Shown: piece after piece, positions 61,272 to 64,000 of the stretch
How positions within the stretch are numbered: the stretch's first letter is position 1
Layout of the letters: each line of letters begins with the position of its first letter
Source: Candolleomyces eurysporus
Taxonomy: Eukaryota > Basidiomycota > Agaricomycetes > Agaricales > Psathyrellaceae
DNA length: 64,000 nucleotides
Reading direction: 5' to 3'
Assembly: GCA_027579435.1 (NCBI GenBank)
Contig: JANBPK010000725.1
Location: 186,001-250,000, forward strand
Program-made: the position numbers and the translations under genes
Notes under the pieces: generated by a model
The model's input: only the letters and a program-made list of their open reading frames with translations
Databases searched by the model: none
Told to the model about the DNA's origin: nothing

Positions 61272-62779
61272 TTACTTGTGCCCTACGATGGGCTCGGGAA
61301 TTGGCCAATGTTCTCTGTGGGCACTGGCCAGAGTGGCAAAGTCGAAAGTTGTACCATCACCCTGCAGATGGATCTGGGTGAGTGCTGGATAACACGGGGT
61401 CGAAGGATAGTTCACTTACGAAATGGTTGAAAGGGAACCCAGGGTCAAAGGGCACGATACCATCAATGGTCTTGAGGTGCTCCTTGGTGAGCGTGATGTC
61501 CAGCGCCTCCAAATTGCTAATCAAGTGCTCGACTTTCCTCCCACCGATAATTGGGAAGACGAATCTTGTTTTGTGCATGACATATGCAACTGCAACTAGT
61601 CAAGGGATGAGTTGCCTGCTGGCAGTCTATGATTAGAAGAGAAACCAACCGGAAGTAATGTTCTTGGCCCCAACTTCTTTGGCGACTGCCTCGAGGGCCT
61701 TGCAAACCTTCTTCTCCGACTCAGTACGCTCCCATTCTGGGCTCAAGGCCGTACGGCCGTTTTCACCGCTTTGACGACGTTTTTCTTCGTCCTCGTCGGT
61801 GCGAATCTTTCCGGAAGCAAGCACACCCCACGGTGCCAAGGCCATGCCTACCAACGAAGATTTGGTAAATGGCAAGGAAATTCGTTGAAGAGTATCAAAC
61901 TTGAACTTTACCTTCGTCTCGAGCCATGGGAATGATGTCCCTCTCAAACGATCGGTCCATGACGTTCCATAACCCTTGATAGACGCTGAATGGAGTCAAA
62001 GCATGGTCCCGAGCATACTGGTTTGCCTTTGCGACTACCCAAGCAGGAGTATCCGAAATTCCCTGAGTTCGGTTAAATGACATTCAGTACGCCCAATTCA
62101 CCGTGGAGCTTGCAATGGGGGTGGAGACGTACGAGGTAAAGCACCTTGCGAGCAAGCACAAGAGCGTGCAAAGCTTGCATCACCTCCGGAATGTTGGTGG
62201 TATAGTCCCAGAAATGGACGTAGAACAGGTCAATGTAAGTCGTCCTCAATTTCTTGAGGGAGCTTTCAACGGTGAGGTGCATCGACTTGGCGTTGTTACC
62301 CGCATACAAGACCTTTTGCTGGATGGATGGGTCCTTGAGTTTGGAATTGTTCGTGAACTGCAGATCAAATGTCAATATAAACTCGAAGGATAGCTTGGTA
62401 GAGCCATACCTTGGTTGCAATGAACAGCTGATCGCGGATGCCTCTGCCTTCAGCCCACTCTCCGATGAATTTTTCAGAGGATTCGTCTTGACTAGAACTT
62501 GCAGTCAGCGAGATGCACACCGAGAACTTTGGGAGACACGTACTAATTGTTCGCGGTATCAATGAAGTTGCCTCCTAGGTCAAAGTAGGCGTCAAGGAGC
62601 TTGAAGCTGCCCTCCTTGGTCATTGACCCCAGGCCGTATTTATGCCACTGGTCGCCAATGCTCATACCCCCGAGACAAAGTGGAGACACAAAAACACCAG
62701 CCAAAGTCGAGAGTTGACGATAGACTCCCAACTTAGACTTGGGAGGTGGCTGAGGGGCGAACAACTCGAAGATCGACAT
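61272..62779 (-). CDS. Aldo-keto reductase, aryl-alcohol dehydrogenase type
   Basis: NADPH-dependent reductase of aldehydes or ketones with a TIM-barrel fold, related to fungal aryl-alcohol dehydrogenases and norsolorinic acid reductase. Seven or so exons. It starts [20 protein letters not shown], then [18 protein letters not shown]. The catalytic residues are visible: Asp and Tyr in [11 protein letters not shown] (the Tyr codon spans an intron), Lys in QLFIATK, and His in [11 protein letters not shown]. Further family blocks are [56 protein letters not shown] and [21 protein letters not shown] last intron after FPFNHF leads to [20 protein letters not shown] and [13 protein letters not shown]. 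It appears complete. Confidence 0.92.
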
Positions 62780-63370
62780 CTTATCAAGTAGAAGAATCGA
62801 CTAGTGTTTAGCAGGAATTCGAGTCGCGGTACGAAAGAGTGGGCGATGTTATGCAGACAGGTTCAACTCGTAGGGCTTTTATAGCCTACAGGCCTTGGGC
62901 ATGAAGCGGGTTTTTCTTTCATGTAACCTCACACAGACGTCTTCCCTTGACCTTCGGTGGAGTAATTCTGCCGCCTATTTATCAGCTTTTCTCGATTTCG
63001 AGTCTATTTCACCTTCATTTGAACGCTGCCGGCTCTACGCGTCAGTGCGGCTTTAACCCGTGACGGACCTCGCGCCCAAACAAGCGAGAGTTTGGTACTA
63101 AAAGCTGAAGCGTCTGACGAAGCACAAAAAAAAAACCGAAGACTCAATTGTCAGCCGGACTGGCCAGTGGGCGTTCTTTCGACGCAGGCTGGTGGCCTGG
63201 TGATAAGAAGATCTGCTTGTCGACCATCAATAGGAGCAAGCCTTTCCCCATTTGGCTATGTGCGCATCAGTCAACGTCGGGACTAACAAGAATCAAGATT
63301 TGCAATTTGGAATGCTATTCTCAAAGGTACGTTAGAACAAACCAAGCTAGCGTATGCGAAGAAACCAGAT
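62780..63370. other. Spacer between UGGT and the aldo-keto reductase
   Basis: Holds the reductase promoter and the 3' region of UGGT, both minus strand. No gene seen. Confidence 0.5.
62875..62884 (-). promoter_or_regulatory. TATA box of the aldo-keto reductase gene
   Basis: CTATAAAAGC on the minus strand about 100 bp before the ATG at 62779, giving a leader of about 70 nt. Confidence 0.6.
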
Positions 63371-64000
63371 TCAAAGCTCATCTCTCGGCCTTTCCCCATC
63401 GCTCTTCTCTGAGCCGGCACCCGACTCTCCTTGAGTAGGCTCGCCATCGGCACTCTTCTTATCAGACGGACCGCCAGCCAGTACGTTGGTGTCGGCGGTG
63501 GACAAACCAGAGTGAATCTTGCCTTGCTCCGCGAGTCTTCGGGTGAGGTTGGCAATTTCCGTATCGTATACTTCCCATTCTGGAATTTGCCTGGCCCTGG
63601 ACAGCTTGGGCTCTTTCTGCTCGGCAATTATGATCGTCAGTTTAGGAAGCAGTCAAGTGGGGGGGATAATGTTTACCGTGAGAGGGTTCTGGCACAGATC
63701 GATAGTCTTTGCCCTATCCAGACGATCTTTGCTGCCTGCAGGGTACGTGAGTTACATGGAAAGTGAGTAGCGAAGAGGCAAACGTACACCATGTTTCGCA
63801 CTGTCAACGCGTCAGCAGTAGCAAGGTCAATAACTGATGCCGAAACGATTGTATTATTGCGTAGACTTACCCAGAGCCAGTCCTCGTGGAGGGAGTGCTG
63901 AGAAATAAATCAATACACGCCATGATAAGATTACGTATGTTCAACTCACGATGGGGACCTGGTTTTGTAAGTTGTTCGGGAGATCTGGGAGGTTTCTGGG
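63371..64000 (-). CDS. UDP-glucose:glycoprotein glucosyltransferase, C-terminal end (partial)
   Basis: C-terminus of UGGT, the ER folding sensor that re-glucosylates misfolded glycoproteins so calnexin can rebind them. Exons read LPDLPNNLQNQVPI, HSLHEDWLW, CETWCSKDRLDRAKTIDLCQ, NPLT and QKEPKLSRARQIPEWEVYDT, matching the conserved glycosyltransferase-domain tail. The last exon continues IANLTRRLAEQGKIHSGL and a polar stretch to RPRDEL-stop. The final RDEL is a KDEL/HDEL-type ER retrieval signal. Four short introns were placed with good GT-AG sites. The rest of the gene (over 1400 residues in the family) lies beyond the right edge. Confidence 0.93.

Overview
The window looks like nuclear DNA from a basidiomycete fungus, most likely a mushroom-forming Agaricomycete. 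Genes are broken by many short introns (about 50-70 nt, GT-AG). SEC23, the ER glucosyltransferase UGGT, a CSC1-type channel, a PLAC8 protein and a class 3 lipase are all of fungal type. There is one nuclear tRNA gene. No bacterial operon features are seen. About 21 single N bases occur, nearly all directly after a homopolymer run. Several good genes change frame at such runs, so isolated frameshifts at runs are treated as assembly noise.

Left part (1-32 kb), gene-dense and CpG-rich: a GNAT acetyltransferase (+) and an OPT oligopeptide transporter (-) converge with 15 bp between stop codons. Then come SEC23 (-), a secreted class 3 lipase/feruloyl-esterase-like enzyme (+), a weak unknown candidate (-), an F-box protein (+), a PLAC8 cysteine-rich protein (+), an unknown two-exon protein (+), a CSC1/OSCA-type channel (+), a bHLH transcription factor (+), a small four-helix membrane protein (+), a BSC6-like MFS transporter (+) and a membrane-anchored helical-repeat (TPR-like) protein (+).

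Middle (32.7-44.7 kb): an AT-rich, visibly CpG-poor transposon island with almost no host genes. It holds a complete pogo-type DNA transposon with a DD30D transposase, matching terminal inverted repeats and TA target duplications. It also holds at least five copies, plus remnants, of a ~0.3 kb hAT-like MITE with 8-bp target duplications (one copy nested in another), a ~1 kb foldback palindrome, and short relics sharing sequence with the pogo transposase. The island is flanked by two direct, diverged copies of one segment carrying a convergent gene pair, the TPR-like protein (+) and a two-helix membrane coiled-coil protein (-). The TPR-like gene is intact only in the left copy and the coiled-coil gene only in the right copy.

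Right part (46-64 kb): a tRNA-Thr(AGU) gene, then a cluster of three related minus-strand genes for single-pass membrane proteins with extracellular beta-sandwich repeats. Two look functional and the middle one is a decayed copy. Two of the three share a cytoplasmic-tail motif. Beyond them lie two unknown proteins, an aldo-keto reductase of the aryl-alcohol dehydrogenase type, and the C-terminal end of UGGT with an RDEL retrieval signal, which runs off the window.

The main points for follow-up are the reciprocally decayed gene pair around the transposon island, the MITE family with a paralogous empty site, and the clustered receptor-like family.
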